A stretch of 64,000 nucleotides of DNA from assembly GCA_965216515.1 (NCBI GenBank), contig OZ244173.1, positions 310,001-374,000 of the forward strand, read 5' to 3'. This document shows, one piece after another, positions 25,650-34,262 of this stretch. How positions within the stretch are numbered: the first letter of the stretch is position 1; the number at the start of each line of letters is the position of its first letter. Below the pieces are notes generated by a model. The model did no database searches. It worked only from the letters and a program-made list of their open reading frames with translations, and was not told where the DNA came from. The position numbers were made by a program, and so were the translations under genes. This DNA comes from CAXMRP01 sp965216515 (GTDB lineage: Bacteria > Pseudomonadota > Alphaproteobacteria > Rhizobiales > Afifellaceae).

Positions 25650-28600
25650 CTATTCGGCCGCTTGCGGCAGTTCGGAGAATTCGTCGTCGTTGGCGGCGAT
25701 CGGTTTCTTCTGCTCGATGCGCGCCTGGATCTGCTCCTCTTCAAGCCCCTGCCGTTTGCCGCCGCGCCGCCGCCGCCACTTGTCGGCCGCCGCCATGAGA
25801 TTACAGGGAAGCGTCAGCAGAACCGGGACCAGTATCAGGGTCAGGACCGTCGAAAACGCCAGGCCGAAAATGACCGCGGTGGACAATTGCACCCACCAGA
25901 TGGAGGTAATGCTGCCAACGGCGATGGTCTGATTGACGAAATTCAGGTTGATCTGGGTCGCCATGGGAATGAGACCGGCGATCGTGGTGATGGTCGTCAA
26001 CAGAATTGGGCGCAGCCGCTGGGCGGCCGTCTTCAGCGTCGCCTCCCGAACCGGTACGCCATCTTCCCGGCGCATGCGGTTGTAGGTGTCGATGAGCACG
26101 ATGGAGTTGTTCACCACTATGCCCGCCAGCGCGATGATGCCGGTGCCGGTCATGATGATGGAAAACTTCTGGCCGGTGATCACCATGCCGACCAGTGCAC
26201 CGGACGCCGCCAGCACGATGGTCGTCAGCGTGATCGCCGTCTGGTAGAAACTGTTGAACTGGGTAATCAGGATGATCGCCATCAGGAACAACGATCCCAG
26301 CATCGCCCGCATGAGGAACGCGCCGGCTTCCTTCTGCTCCTCGTCGGCACCCCGGAACTTGAAGAAAATGCTCTCCGGCCAGGTCTGCGAGTCGAGCCAG
26401 GCTTGCAATTCGCCGACCTTGGCATCGACGGTCAGGCCATCGCTCTGATCGACGCCGGCCTTGACGCTCATCGAATACAGGCCGTCGCGACGCGAGATTG
26501 ACGATACCTTCGGTTTCGCCACCCGGGTCACGAAATTGGTGATCGGAACCTGGCCGTTCGCCGTTTTCAGCTTTAGTTGGTCAAAGCGTTCCAGCGAGCG
26601 CTCATCTTCCGGCAGCCTGACGCGGATATCGATTTCGTCATCGGCGTCGTTGGGGCGGTATTTGCCGATCAGCACGCCGTTGGTGACGAGCTGGATCATG
26701 TTGCCGACGGAAGCGATGCCCGCCTGGAATCGGCCGGCTTCCTCCCGGTCGATCGCCAGTTCCCATTCAATTCCGGGAAGCGGGGTGGAATCCTCCACAT
26801 CCAGAAGCTTGTCGGTGCCGTCGAAATGCTTTCGCACCCGTTTTGTCGTATCCAGCAACGTGTCGTAGTCCGTGGAGTTGATTTGCAAGGTGATATCCTT
26901 GCCGGTCGGCGGTCCGCCCTCGATCTTGCGCGGTTCCACGCGGATGCCGGGAAACCGCGCGGTCCGCTCGCGGATTTCCGCTTCAATCTGCTGCCAGGGG
27001 CGGCGTTGCGAATAGGTCACCAGCTCCAGGTTCAATTCGCCGATCAGGTCGGCCGGCTTGTCGTTGACGCCGCCGATGATCTGCGGGCCGCCGCCGCCGC
27101 CGTTCGGATAGGCGGTGGTGACCACATTGTCGACGCCCGACACATTGAGGATTTCGCTTTCCACCTGGCTGACCAGCGCCAGAGCTTCCCGCGCCGCCAG
27201 GTTGCCGCGTCCGGAAACCAGGATAACCGTCTGGTCCGGCTCCTCGTCGACGAAGAAATCGACGCCTTTGGAATGTTTGCCAAATCCGATGAAAATCGTC
27301 GCAACGACGGAGAAAATGACCGCCAGCGTGACGAGATTGCCCCACAGATTGTCGGTCAGTCCGCGAAGAAACCGCACATACCATCCGGTGAATCCCGGCA
27401 AGGTGTCCGGGTCCAGTGTGGCATCATGGGAGAGCATTTCTGCCAGGTTCTTGGTGGCCGGCTTGCGGCGGGCCGCCCGCCAATCCCGGATCCGGACGAA
27501 CACCGGGCGCAGCCCGACAAACAGCGCGACGGCCAGCGCAAGGCCGGCGACCCCGGCCGCCGCCAGGGCAGGCGTTGCACCGAGAAAGCCCAGCACCGGC
27601 CGCAGGCCGGAAAACAGGACCAGGCCGCCGGCCAGCGCCGCGGCGCCGGCGACCAGCGCCGCGCCGTTCCGGTTCATGAAATACGCAATCTGCGCCGTCA
27701 GCGCGCCGGTCACCGGCAGGAACACCATCGCCGTCATCAGCGAGGCGGTCAGAACGATAATCACCATGATCGGCAGGTAACTCATGAATTCGCCCGACAC
27801 GCCCGGCCACAGCAGCATCGGCAGAAACGCCGCCAGCGTCGTCGCCGTCGACGAGACCACCGGCCAGAACATCAGCCGCGCCGCCCGGATATAGGCTTCT
27901 CGCCGTTCCATGCCCTCCGCCAGCTTGCGATCGGCATATTCGACCACCACGATCGCGCCATCGACGAGCATGCCGACAGTCAGCACCAGTCCGAACATCA
28001 CCATCATGTTGACCGTCATCCCGACGCCGCCGAGAATAAGGAAGCCCGTCATGAAGGATGTCGGGATCGCCAGCCCGACGAGCAGCGCCGAACGCAGCCC
28101 CAACGCCGCCAGCACGACGATCATCACCAATAGGATGGCTGTCATGATCGCCGATTGCAGCGAACCCAGCACTTCGTAGATGAAACTCGATTGGTCGAGC
28201 AGGAAGTTGACACGCACGGTCTCCGGCCAGTCCTTGGTCGCCGCATTTACGGCGTCGCGCACGGCCTGGTTGTTCTCGATGATGTTTGTGCCCAGCCGCT
28301 TGACCACCGAAAGCGCGATCGCCGGTTCGCCGTTGACACGGGTGAACGTGTCCGGGTCCTTGAATGTGCGGCGGATCTCGGCGACGTCGCCCAGGGTCAC
28401 CACGCCTTCGCCCCGTTGCTTGATCGGGAGCGAATAGACGTCCTCGGCAGTCTCGATCAGTCCGGGCACCTTGACATTGAACCGCCCGCGACCGGTATCG
28501 AGAAATCCGGCCGGAACGAGCTGGTTGTTGTTGGACAGCGAGACCAGAAGCTCCTGCTGGGTAATGTCGTAGGATTCCAGCTTCGCCATGTCGATGAGGA

Positions 28601-29153
28601 CCTCCAGGAGCTCCTCGCGGTGGCCACTGAGGTTGGCTTCCAGAACCGTCGACACGGCCTCGATCTCGTCCTGAAGGCGCTTGGCGAACGTGTACAGGGT
28701 TCGTTCCGGCACCGGGCCTGACACAGTGACGAAGATCGTCGGTTGCAGCGCGAAGTTGGTCTCCGTGATCACCGGCTCGTTTGCCTCGTCCGGCAATTCC
28801 GCCTTTGCCTGGTCGACCTTGTCGCGAATGTCGTTGAGCGCTTCGTCCTTGTCGAAATCGATATCGAATTCCAGGACGATGCCGGCATAGCCTTCTGCCG
28901 CGACGGCGGAAATCTCCTTGAGGCCGTCGAGCCCGCGCAGTTCCGTCTCCATCGGCCGAACCAGCAGGCGTTCGGAATCTTCCGGTGACACGCCCTGCTG
29001 GGTGACCGAGACGAAAAACACCGGCACGTCGATGTCGGGATTCGCCTCTTTGGGAATTGTCAGATAGGTGAAGAGCCCCGCAACGAGGATCACGACCATT
29101 ATGGTCAGCACCGACCGCGGCCGGCGCAACACGCTGTCCAGCATGGATATCAT
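25650..29153 (-). CDS. RND-family efflux permease (AcrB/HAE1 type)
   Basis: A 1167-residue inner-membrane proton-driven efflux pump subunit. The N-terminus has the usual first helix and the porter-domain opening (IPKEANPDIDVPVFFVSV), followed by membrane helices 2-6, a second porter half and a second helix bundle. Unusual is an insertion of about 75 residues after helix 6, at roughly 490-565. It contains two extra hydrophobic stretches and a basic linker before the helix that leads to the second half. The gene overlaps the upstream adaptor by four bases. No outer-membrane factor is encoded nearby. The substrate is unknown. Confidence 0.92.
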   Translation of the reverse strand: MISMLDSVLRRPRSVLTIMVVILVAGLFTYLTIPKEANPDIDVPVFFVSVTQQGVSPEDSERLLVRPMETELRGLDGLKEISAVAAEGYAGIVLEFDIDFDKDEALNDIRDKVDQAKAELPDEANEPVITETNFALQPTIFVTVSGPVPERTLYTFAKRLQDEIEAVSTVLEANLSGHREELLEVLIDMAKLESYDITQQELLVSLSNNNQLVPAGFLDTGRGRFNVKVPGLIETAEDVYSLPIKQRGEGVVTLGDVAEIRRTFKDPDTFTRVNGEPAIALSVVKRLGTNIIENNQAVRDAVNAATKDWPETVRVNFLLDQSSFIYEVLGSLQSAIMTAILLVMIVVLAALGLRSALLVGLAIPTSFMTGFLILGGVGMTVNMMVMFGLVLTVGMLVDGAIVVVEYADRKLAEGMERREAYIRAARLMFWPVVSSTATTLAAFLPMLLWPGVSGEFMSYLPIMVIIVLTASLMTAMVFLPVTGALTAQIAYFMNRNGAALVAGAAALAGGLVLFSGLRPVLGFLGATPALAAAGVAGLALAVALFVGLRPVFVRIRDWRAARRKPATKNLAEMLSHDATLDPDTLPGFTGWYVRFLRGLTDNLWGNLVTLAVIFSVVATIFIGFGKHSKGVDFFVDEEPDQTVILVSGRGNLAAREALALVSQVESEILNVSGVDNVVTTAYPNGGGGGPQIIGGVNDKPADLIGELNLELVTYSQRRPWQQIEAEIRERTARFPGIRVEPRKIEGGPPTGKDITLQINSTDYDTLLDTTKRVRKHFDGTDKLLDVEDSTPLPGIEWELAIDREEAGRFQAGIASVGNMIQLVTNGVLIGKYRPNDADDEIDIRVRLPEDERSLERFDQLKLKTANGQVPITNFVTRVAKPKVSSISRRDGLYSMSVKAGVDQSDGLTVDAKVGELQAWLDSQTWPESIFFKFRGADEEQKEAGAFLMRAMLGSLFLMAIILITQFNSFYQTAITLTTIVLAASGALVGMVITGQKFSIIMTGTGIIALAGIVVNNSIVLIDTYNRMRREDGVPVREATLKTAAQRLRPILLTTITTIAGLIPMATQINLNFVNQTIAVGSITSIWWVQLSTAVIFGLAFSTVLTLILVPVLLTLPCNLMAAADKWRRRRGGKRQGLEEEQIQARIEQKKPIAANDDEFSELPQAAE

Positions 29154-30274
29154 TGGGCGAGCTCCGCTGTGCGACGGGGTTGCATGGGTGCGTCCGCGTT
29201 GCGCACCGGCACCACGGTCTGGCCGGCCACCACATAGTCCTGGCCGACGGTGATGATATCCGCCTTGTCCGGCAGACCGGAAACCCAGATGCCGTCGGCG
29301 CCGCTGCCGACGATCGCCAGCGGCAGAAACATCACCATGCCGTTTTCGTCGACAGCTCGTACGCCCACGCTCCCGGCGTCATCAAGCGTCAGGTAGGCCG
29401 AAGAGACCAGATGCGCGCGGGTCGGCGCAAGCGGCACGCTGGCCAGTGCGGTGATGCCGTCGCGAATTGAATCGTCGGCATTCTCCACATTGATCTCCAC
29501 CCGGAAGGTTCGCGTCTCCGCGTCGGCCGAGGGCGCGATGTATCCGATGGTCCCGGACCGCGTTTCGCCCGATATGAACCGAACTTCGGCGGTCATGCCG
29601 GTGGAAAGCAGGCCGATCTCCCGCTCCGACACCTGTCCGATCACGGTCATCGGATCGCTGTCGATCAATGTCGCGCAGGTGCCACCGGTCTGCATCATGT
29701 CGCCGATTTCGGCGAGCGGGTCCTGGACGACACCGGCGACGGGCGCCCGCACCTCGGTGCGTTCCAGGTCCAGCGTGGCATCTGCGACGGACGCCTTCGC
29801 CGCATCGACTGTCGCCTGATAGGCAGGGATCTGGTTGCGCGCCACATGACCGCCGCTAACCAGGCGCAATCGCGCGTCGAGGTCGGTTTGCGCCTGAATC
29901 AACTGGGCTTTGGCCTGGGCGAGCCGCGCCTGCCGGGCGCCGCGTTCGATCACACACAGCACCTCGCCGGCCTGCACCCGGTCACCCTTGCTGAGCGGAC
30001 GTTCCTCCAGGATACCATCGGTCTGGGCGCGAACCGCGACGATGGAATCGGCCTCCGTCCGTCCGCGGATTTCCAGCATTGCCCGGCGCTCTATGGCCTG
30101 GTGCGATTCCACCTGAACGCGAATTGCCGCACCGTTTTCCTCGCCGTTGCGTTCGGCGATCGACGGCGGCTGATTGCCCGGCTGCCCGCCAACGATCGTC
30201 GTTCCGGTCAGCATGTAGTAGGCGGTGCCTCCGGCCAGCGCCAGCGCCAGCACATAGGACAAGCGTATTTTCAT
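29150..30274 (-). CDS. RND efflux periplasmic adaptor (membrane fusion protein)
   Basis: A 374-residue HlyD/AcrA-type adaptor that links the RND permease to an outer-membrane channel. An N-terminal signal or anchor covers residues 5-25. The lipoyl half-motifs (VAVRAQTDGILEERPLSKGDRV and RAPVAGVVQDPLAEIGD in part) flank a short coiled-coil hairpin at about 105-175, with beta-barrel and membrane-proximal domains after it. It is co-transcribed with padR upstream (16-bp gap) and overlaps the permease by four bases. Confidence 0.92.
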   Translation of the reverse strand: MKIRLSYVLALALAGGTAYYMLTGTTIVGGQPGNQPPSIAERNGEENGAAIRVQVESHQAIERRAMLEIRGRTEADSIVAVRAQTDGILEERPLSKGDRVQAGEVLCVIERGARQARLAQAKAQLIQAQTDLDARLRLVSGGHVARNQIPAYQATVDAAKASVADATLDLERTEVRAPVAGVVQDPLAEIGDMMQTGGTCATLIDSDPMTVIGQVSEREIGLLSTGMTAEVRFISGETRSGTIGYIAPSADAETRTFRVEINVENADDSIRDGITALASVPLAPTRAHLVSSAYLTLDDAGSVGVRAVDENGMVMFLPLAIVGSGADGIWVSGLPDKADIITVGQDYVVAGQTVVPVRNADAPMQPRRTAELAQ

Positions 30275-30290
30275 GATCTTGTCTCGTTTC

Positions 30291-30854
30291 TCATTCCGCC
30301 GCCTCTGGGGCGCTCACAGCGCGCTCGGCGATATCTTCCAGTTCGTCACGGGAGGCCTTCAGGTTGTTCAGCGATGACGTGAAGCAGGCCAATCCGAGAT
30401 TTACGGCCCATTGCGAGCCGGCGAATTCAATTCCGGTTCCCTCTTTCTCCGAGGCGATTTCATGCAGATGCGCGATCTCCCGCTCAAGATGTGCAATCTG
30501 GGTGTTCACCGCCCGGCTTACCACCTCTGGAGGCAAAATATGCGCGCAGATGGCGATCATCAGGAATTCCGATCTGTAGATATCCGGCGCCGGCGGCTCC
30601 TGCAGTGAATCAACGAATGCCTGCCGGCCGGAATCGGTAATCGAATAGATCTTCCGCGGCGGCTTGCCGGGTGTCGTCTCCTCGCGGAACGTCACCATTC
30701 CTTCCTGTTCGAGACGTGAAAGTGCCGGATAGATGGAGCCGAAGCTGGCATCGACAAAATGGCTGTATTTGCCCTCAATCGACAACTTTTTGATCTCGTA
30801 TCCGGTGGCGTCGCCAAAATTGAGAATTGCCAGGCATAGGGTGCGGACGTTCAT
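30291..30854 (-). CDS. PadR-family transcriptional regulator
   Basis: A 187-residue regulator. The winged-helix domain fills about residues 1-85 (TLCLAILNFGDATGYEIKK, then FGSIYPALSRLEQEGMV). The C-terminal part is a helical dimerisation domain (about 95-175), as in Vir/AphA-type PadR proteins. AAGG stands six bases before the ATG. It is the first gene of an operon with an RND adaptor and permease, so it most likely represses them and itself, with release by a substrate of the pump. AT-rich repeats and a palindrome lie upstream. Confidence 0.92.
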   Translation of the reverse strand: MNVRTLCLAILNFGDATGYEIKKLSIEGKYSHFVDASFGSIYPALSRLEQEGMVTFREETTPGKPPRKIYSITDSGRQAFVDSLQEPPAPDIYRSEFLMIAICAHILPPEVVSRAVNTQIAHLEREIAHLHEIASEKEGTGIEFAGSQWAVNLGLACFTSSLNNLKASRDELEDIAERAVSAPEAAE

Positions 30855-30902
30855 GTCAGGCCTTGTGCACCGGCCGCCGCCGGCGCTGTTGGGGTTTGCG
30901 AG

Positions 30903-30928
30903 TGATATATGCTCATCTGATATATATA
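30903..30928 (-). promoter_or_regulatory. AT-rich direct repeats upstream of padR
   Basis: Two copies of TGATATAT (30903-30910 and 30918-30925), 15 bp centre to centre, 49 bp before the padR start. The spacing and AT content suit an operator overlapping the promoter of the padR-RND operon. Binding by PadR is inferred. Confidence 0.5.
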
Positions 30929-30978
30929 ATTCGGGTACATATCCAGACGAACATGAATGTCAAGTGAACAATGTCGGT

Positions 30979-30994
30979 TTCACATCGATGTGAA
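30979..30994. promoter_or_regulatory. Perfect 16-bp palindrome TTCACATCGATGTGAA
   Basis: A perfect inverted repeat between the padR start and the upstream minus-strand terminator. It looks like a dimeric-regulator site. Its distance of about 125 bp from padR and 50 bp from the AT-rich repeats suggests either a second PadR site or a site for another regulator. Confidence 0.45.
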
Positions 30995-31003
30995 CGCGGC
31001 AAG

Positions 31004-31031
31004 AAAAAACCGCCCGCTTGGAGGCGGGCGG
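31004..31031 (-). terminator. Intrinsic terminator on the minus strand
   Basis: A perfect 8-bp GC stem, CCGCCCGC (31010-31017) with GCGGGCGG (31024-31031), around a 6-base loop. On the minus strand it is followed immediately by six T residues (31009 to 31004). It is the best intrinsic terminator I found in the window. It ends a minus-strand transcript that comes from the right, where the only candidate gene is the short ORF at 31068-31241. Confidence 0.8.
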
Positions 31032-31067
31032 CAAGGTGGCACCGGAATTTGAATGTGGCTGTGTGGG

Positions 31068-31241
31068 TCAGGTCCGGGTGAGACGGCTCCTCTTTTCTGC
31101 AGCGAGGGCAAGCCGTCGGTGCATCGCTTTCAGCTGAATGACCATTCGGTCGAAGAGCGCATCGTCGACACGGGACAATTTTTCGATCCCGCCGAACCGG
31201 TCTTCCCGCAAATCGGGATCATTGATTGTGTGCCCGGACAT
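31068..31241 (-). CDS. Possible 57-residue protein before a terminator
   Basis: A short open frame whose stop lies 37 bases before the minus-strand terminator. The peptide is highly charged and likely helical (MSGHTINDPDLRED, then ALFDRMVIQLKAMHRRL). I do not recognise a family. No good ribosome binding site precedes the ATG, and the frame is open further upstream to 31439. The terminator shows that something is transcribed here; it could equally be a small RNA. Confidence 0.35.
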   Translation of the reverse strand: MSGHTINDPDLREDRFGGIEKLSRVDDALFDRMVIQLKAMHRRLALAAEKRSRLTRT

Positions 31242-31513
31242 GGGGCGAACTTGACGGCCAATCGGTGCTGTTGGCAACGTTGTGTTGACGATGGCATGAA
31301 CCGGTCGTTGATCGGATTTGTTCAATTTTCGGCAAATTTTCGCCCCGGTCCGGGGTAGATATCGAAAAAAGGACCGGGCAACCGGGGATAGGCGGCCCGA
31401 CAAGCGGAATTCCATTGCCTTCGAAACCGCCCGCGGCATTATCGCGATTGTCGAATCTTGCGCCGGTGCGGACTGCGGAGGCGATCATCGGGCAACTCGG
31501 GTTGGGGCGCAAT

Positions 31514-32575
31514 ATGACATGCAGGCCGGAAGCGAAATTGCGCAGGCACTGTCGGCCGCTGGCCATCCTTGTCGTGGTTTGGGCGATTGCCATGGGTGCG
31601 GACTGCGTGTCCGCCCGGGACGCATCGCCCGGGGAAATGGAACCCGTGCGCCTTGCCCTGATTCTGCAGGCGGGGCTTCCGGCCGGGTTCGTATCCGCCG
31701 TTCTGGATGGTGCCGCGCAGGCCGCGCTGGAACAATCGGTGGATCTGATTGTCCGCAGTGGCGAGAAAAGCATGTCCGATGCGCTTGGTGTTGTTGCCGC
31801 TGCGCATGCCGAATCGCCGCTTGCCGGTATTGTCATGGCGGCGAACAGCCCCGACAAGCTTGTTGCAGCGCTGGTTCGTGTGGGCGAAATCGGAGTGCCG
31901 GCGATTACGATCGGCGCCGGCATGGATGTCGCCCGCGCCGCCGGGGCCGCCTTGCATGTCGGGCCGGACGACTTTGCAGCCGGCCGTGCCGCCGGCCTGA
32001 GGCTGCGCAACAACGGCGCGGTGGAGGCCACATGTGTCAAGTCACCGGCCGACACGATAGCTCAGGATGTGCGCTGCATGGGCCTGGGCGCCGGGCTGGC
32101 GCGGTCGGTGGCAATTCTCGTTCTTCCCGATCCCGGCGATGATCTGGCGAACGTCGCCGGACAACTGCTTGAAAACCGCAAGGCCGGTGATGCGTTGTTG
32201 TTCGCCGGTGCCAATCCGCTTGCCGCCCGAACCGCCAGCGATGCCGGGGCCGGAAATTCCGGGCCACCGATACCCGTGGCCGCCATTGAGCCCGATCGCG
32301 CCTTCCTGAACGGCCTCGGGCGGGGGCGCGGCGTATTTGCCGTGGATACCCAGCCGCACCTGCAAGGATATCTGCCGATTGTGATTCTTGCCCACGCGGC
32401 GCGGACAGGCGACCTGCCGACGTCTGACATTGCCACCGGGCCAAAATTCCTGACGCCCGACACCGTGGACACACGGCCAATGCCGATGCCGGCGGCGCGG
32501 CCATCGCGCGCCAGCGGCGGCGATAGCGGGATCAGTGATGAAGTCAATTTTATAGAAAACGCGACAACAGACTGA
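31514..32575 (+). CDS. Orphan type I periplasmic binding protein
   Basis: A 353-residue exported protein with the fold pattern of sugar-binding (RbsB/LacI-type) periplasmic proteins. A signal sequence covers about residues 12-36 (CRPLAILVVVWAIAM to VSA). The mature protein shows AGLPAGFVSAVLDGAAQAALEQ, AAHAESPLAGIVMAANSPDKL and, later, a hinge-like GVFAVDTQPHLQGYLPIVIL. I use the ATG at 31514, which has GGGG upstream; the frame is open to 31415. No permease or ATPase lies beside it, so it may serve a transporter elsewhere or sense a ligand for another protein. Confidence 0.7.
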   Translation: MTCRPEAKLRRHCRPLAILVVVWAIAMGADCVSARDASPGEMEPVRLALILQAGLPAGFVSAVLDGAAQAALEQSVDLIVRSGEKSMSDALGVVAAAHAESPLAGIVMAANSPDKLVAALVRVGEIGVPAITIGAGMDVARAAGAALHVGPDDFAAGRAAGLRLRNNGAVEATCVKSPADTIAQDVRCMGLGAGLARSVAILVLPDPGDDLANVAGQLLENRKAGDALLFAGANPLAARTASDAGAGNSGPPIPVAAIEPDRAFLNGLGRGRGVFAVDTQPHLQGYLPIVILAHAARTGDLPTSDIATGPKFLTPDTVDTRPMPMPAARPSRASGGDSGISDEVNFIENATTD

Positions 32576-32594
32576 CAAAAAACAGAAAAAAAGG

Positions 32595-32612
32595 AAAATA
32601 TTCTGATATTTT
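32595..32612. other. AT-rich inverted repeat downstream of the binding-protein gene
   Basis: AAAATAT (32595-32601) and ATATTTT (32606-32612) form a 7-bp inverted repeat with a 4-base loop, in an unusually A-rich stretch just after the stop codon at 32575. It could be a weak terminator or a regulator site; nothing decides between them. Confidence 0.35.
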
Positions 32613-32749
32613 ACGTGTCGGAGCGCGACCCGGCGCTGTGTTAACGACAATCGGTAACCGTCTTCATTGAGCCGGTGTTAAGCGGCTGGGCGTATGCAGG
32701 ACATGGCGGCAGATCTCGCCCTTGAATGCATGTAAAGGGATGGCGCCGT

Positions 32750-34069
32750 ATGGATTTCGTATTCCAGCTTGCCTATCTGGTTGTTTTGGTCGCCGGGGGT
32801 ATCTTCGCCTGGATCGGCTACCGGATGAACCAGAGGCGGCGTCGGGGCTTTGAAAGCCACTTCACGGTGAGGGCACCACGCCAATTGGTCTGGAACCTCC
32901 TTGTCCATGCGCATGGCCCGCAAAGCTGGCGGCCTGATGTGCTTGGTATCGAGGAAGATCCGGGCGAGCCGGAACTCTTCACCCACCTGTGCACCCACAA
33001 GGGACGCCCCCTTGCCATCGTTTTCCGGGTGCTCGAGGCGGTCTCGGGCGAAATCTGGATCACCCGATGCGAGAAGGTGGGCGACAATCCCCTGCCACTG
33101 GGCCAGCGCGCCTTCGCCGCCTGCCGGCTGACGGATTGCCCGGGCGGCACCCGCCTGGACATTCGCGAGGAGGGGGAGTTCGCGTCCTGGTTCGCGCTGG
33201 CAAGCTTTGCGATTGCCCAACGCTGCGCATATTGGCGGCTTAAACGTCAGGCGGAGGCCGAGTCCCGCAAACTCAGACGCCGGCGTTCGCTGTGGCCGCG
33301 TTTGCCGGCCGGTCCGGCACGTGCCGATACGAGCGCCGAGGTCCTTGCCGGGTTGGCATACCGAACCGTCGCGCCGGGATCCGGTCAGCTTTCGCCACCC
33401 TGGCACCTCGTCGCCGGCTCCGCCATCGCCATTGCGCTGATCACGGCACTGATGGGATGGCAGTACGGTGTTCTTCTGTTCACGCTGCTGACAATCATGG
33501 AATACGGCCACGCCTTCGCCCTCCGCCTGGCCGGCGAGCGGCCAACGATTGTCTCGCTGTTGCCGTTTGTCGGCGGCGCGATGGCCATCAACACCCGCCG
33601 GACAACCATGGCGGACGAGGCGTTGCGCGCGCTGTCCGGTCCGGCCAGCCTGGCCGGCCTGGTTGTTGTCCTTGCCGGCATCGGAATTCTCGCCGGCGAT
33701 GGCGTCTTCGCTGACAATATCCGCATGGCCTCGTTGTTCGCTGCCGGTATCGTCGCGGTCTTCCTGCTGCCGTTTTATCCGCTGAATGGCGGGTGGCTGT
33801 TCGGCGCGCTGAAATCCAGCCTGCCGAATGAGGTGTTCATCGTGCCGGCGGTCGTCGCGTCCAGCATCGTCCTCGCCTGGAGCGTGGCGACCGGCGCACT
33901 CGTCGCCGCTCTGCTGTCGGCCGCTCTGGTCCATGAAATGATATCGCCGGCGACAGGTCAGGTTGTCGCCGACGGATCATTGACGGCGCGCCGCGCCCTT
34001 GCCGTAACCCTGGCCTATGGCGGGCTCAACCTGATCGCTCATTCCACAATCGCGGCCTATATCGTCTGA
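32750..34069 (+). CDS. START/SRPBCC domain fused to a degenerate site-2-protease-like membrane domain
   Basis: A 439-residue protein. A membrane helix (about 4-24) is followed by a soluble domain at 35-165 resembling SRPBCC/polyketide-cyclase proteins (ESHFTVRAPRQLVWNLLV). A basic linker leads to a multi-helix membrane domain at 215-439. The latter has the layout of M50 site-2 proteases: LLTIMEYGHAFALRLAG (248-262), LPFVGGAMAIN and PFYPLNGGW (341-349). The metalloprotease motif HExGH reads MEYGH (250-254), and the usual LDGG reads LNGG (345-348). Two of three zinc ligands therefore appear replaced, and I expect no protease activity. Starts at 32726 or 32750 are both possible; AAGGG lies 10 bases before 32750. 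Confidence 0.65.
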   Translation: MDFVFQLAYLVVLVAGGIFAWIGYRMNQRRRRGFESHFTVRAPRQLVWNLLVHAHGPQSWRPDVLGIEEDPGEPELFTHLCTHKGRPLAIVFRVLEAVSGEIWITRCEKVGDNPLPLGQRAFAACRLTDCPGGTRLDIREEGEFASWFALASFAIAQRCAYWRLKRQAEAESRKLRRRRSLWPRLPAGPARADTSAEVLAGLAYRTVAPGSGQLSPPWHLVAGSAIAIALITALMGWQYGVLLFTLLTIMEYGHAFALRLAGERPTIVSLLPFVGGAMAINTRRTTMADEALRALSGPASLAGLVVVLAGIGILAGDGVFADNIRMASLFAAGIVAVFLLPFYPLNGGWLFGALKSSLPNEVFIVPAVVASSIVLAWSVATGALVAALLSAALVHEMISPATGQVVADGSLTARRALAVTLAYGGLNLIAHSTIAAYIV

Positions 34070-34212
34070 AGCGGCGCTGCGGGACCGTCCTGGCGGCGGC
34101 TGTCTCGGTGCTGGCGCAGGTGAACGGATCCCGCGCCTGTCCCTTTGCGATCCTGCCGATTCCGGATAGAAAATCAGGCATTCGGACCCCGGCGGATCGA
34201 TGGCCCGGGGCC

Positions 34213-34257
34213 GGGGATGGAGCGGCCGGGGATGGAGCGGCCAGGGATGGAGCGGCC
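34213..34257 (+). repeat. 15-bp tandem triplication before galM
   Basis: Three consecutive units of GGGGATGGAGCGGCC (34213-34227 and 34228-34242 identical, 34243-34257 with one change). They end six bases before the galM ATG, and each unit contains GGAG. If translation began at 34200, the units would add an in-frame GWSG(R/Q) repeat to the protein. Confidence 0.92.
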
Positions 34258-34262
34258 AGAAC

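Noticed and set aside
26577..28133. A 518-codon plus-strand frame
   Set aside because: It is antisense to the RND permease and strongly biased in composition (Arg, Gln, Asp and His runs).
34200..34262. N-terminal extension of GalM with GWSG repeats
   Set aside because: Family members begin at the ATG at 34263, and the upstream part is a 15-bp tandem repeat with no homology. I could not exclude translation and list it as a finding.
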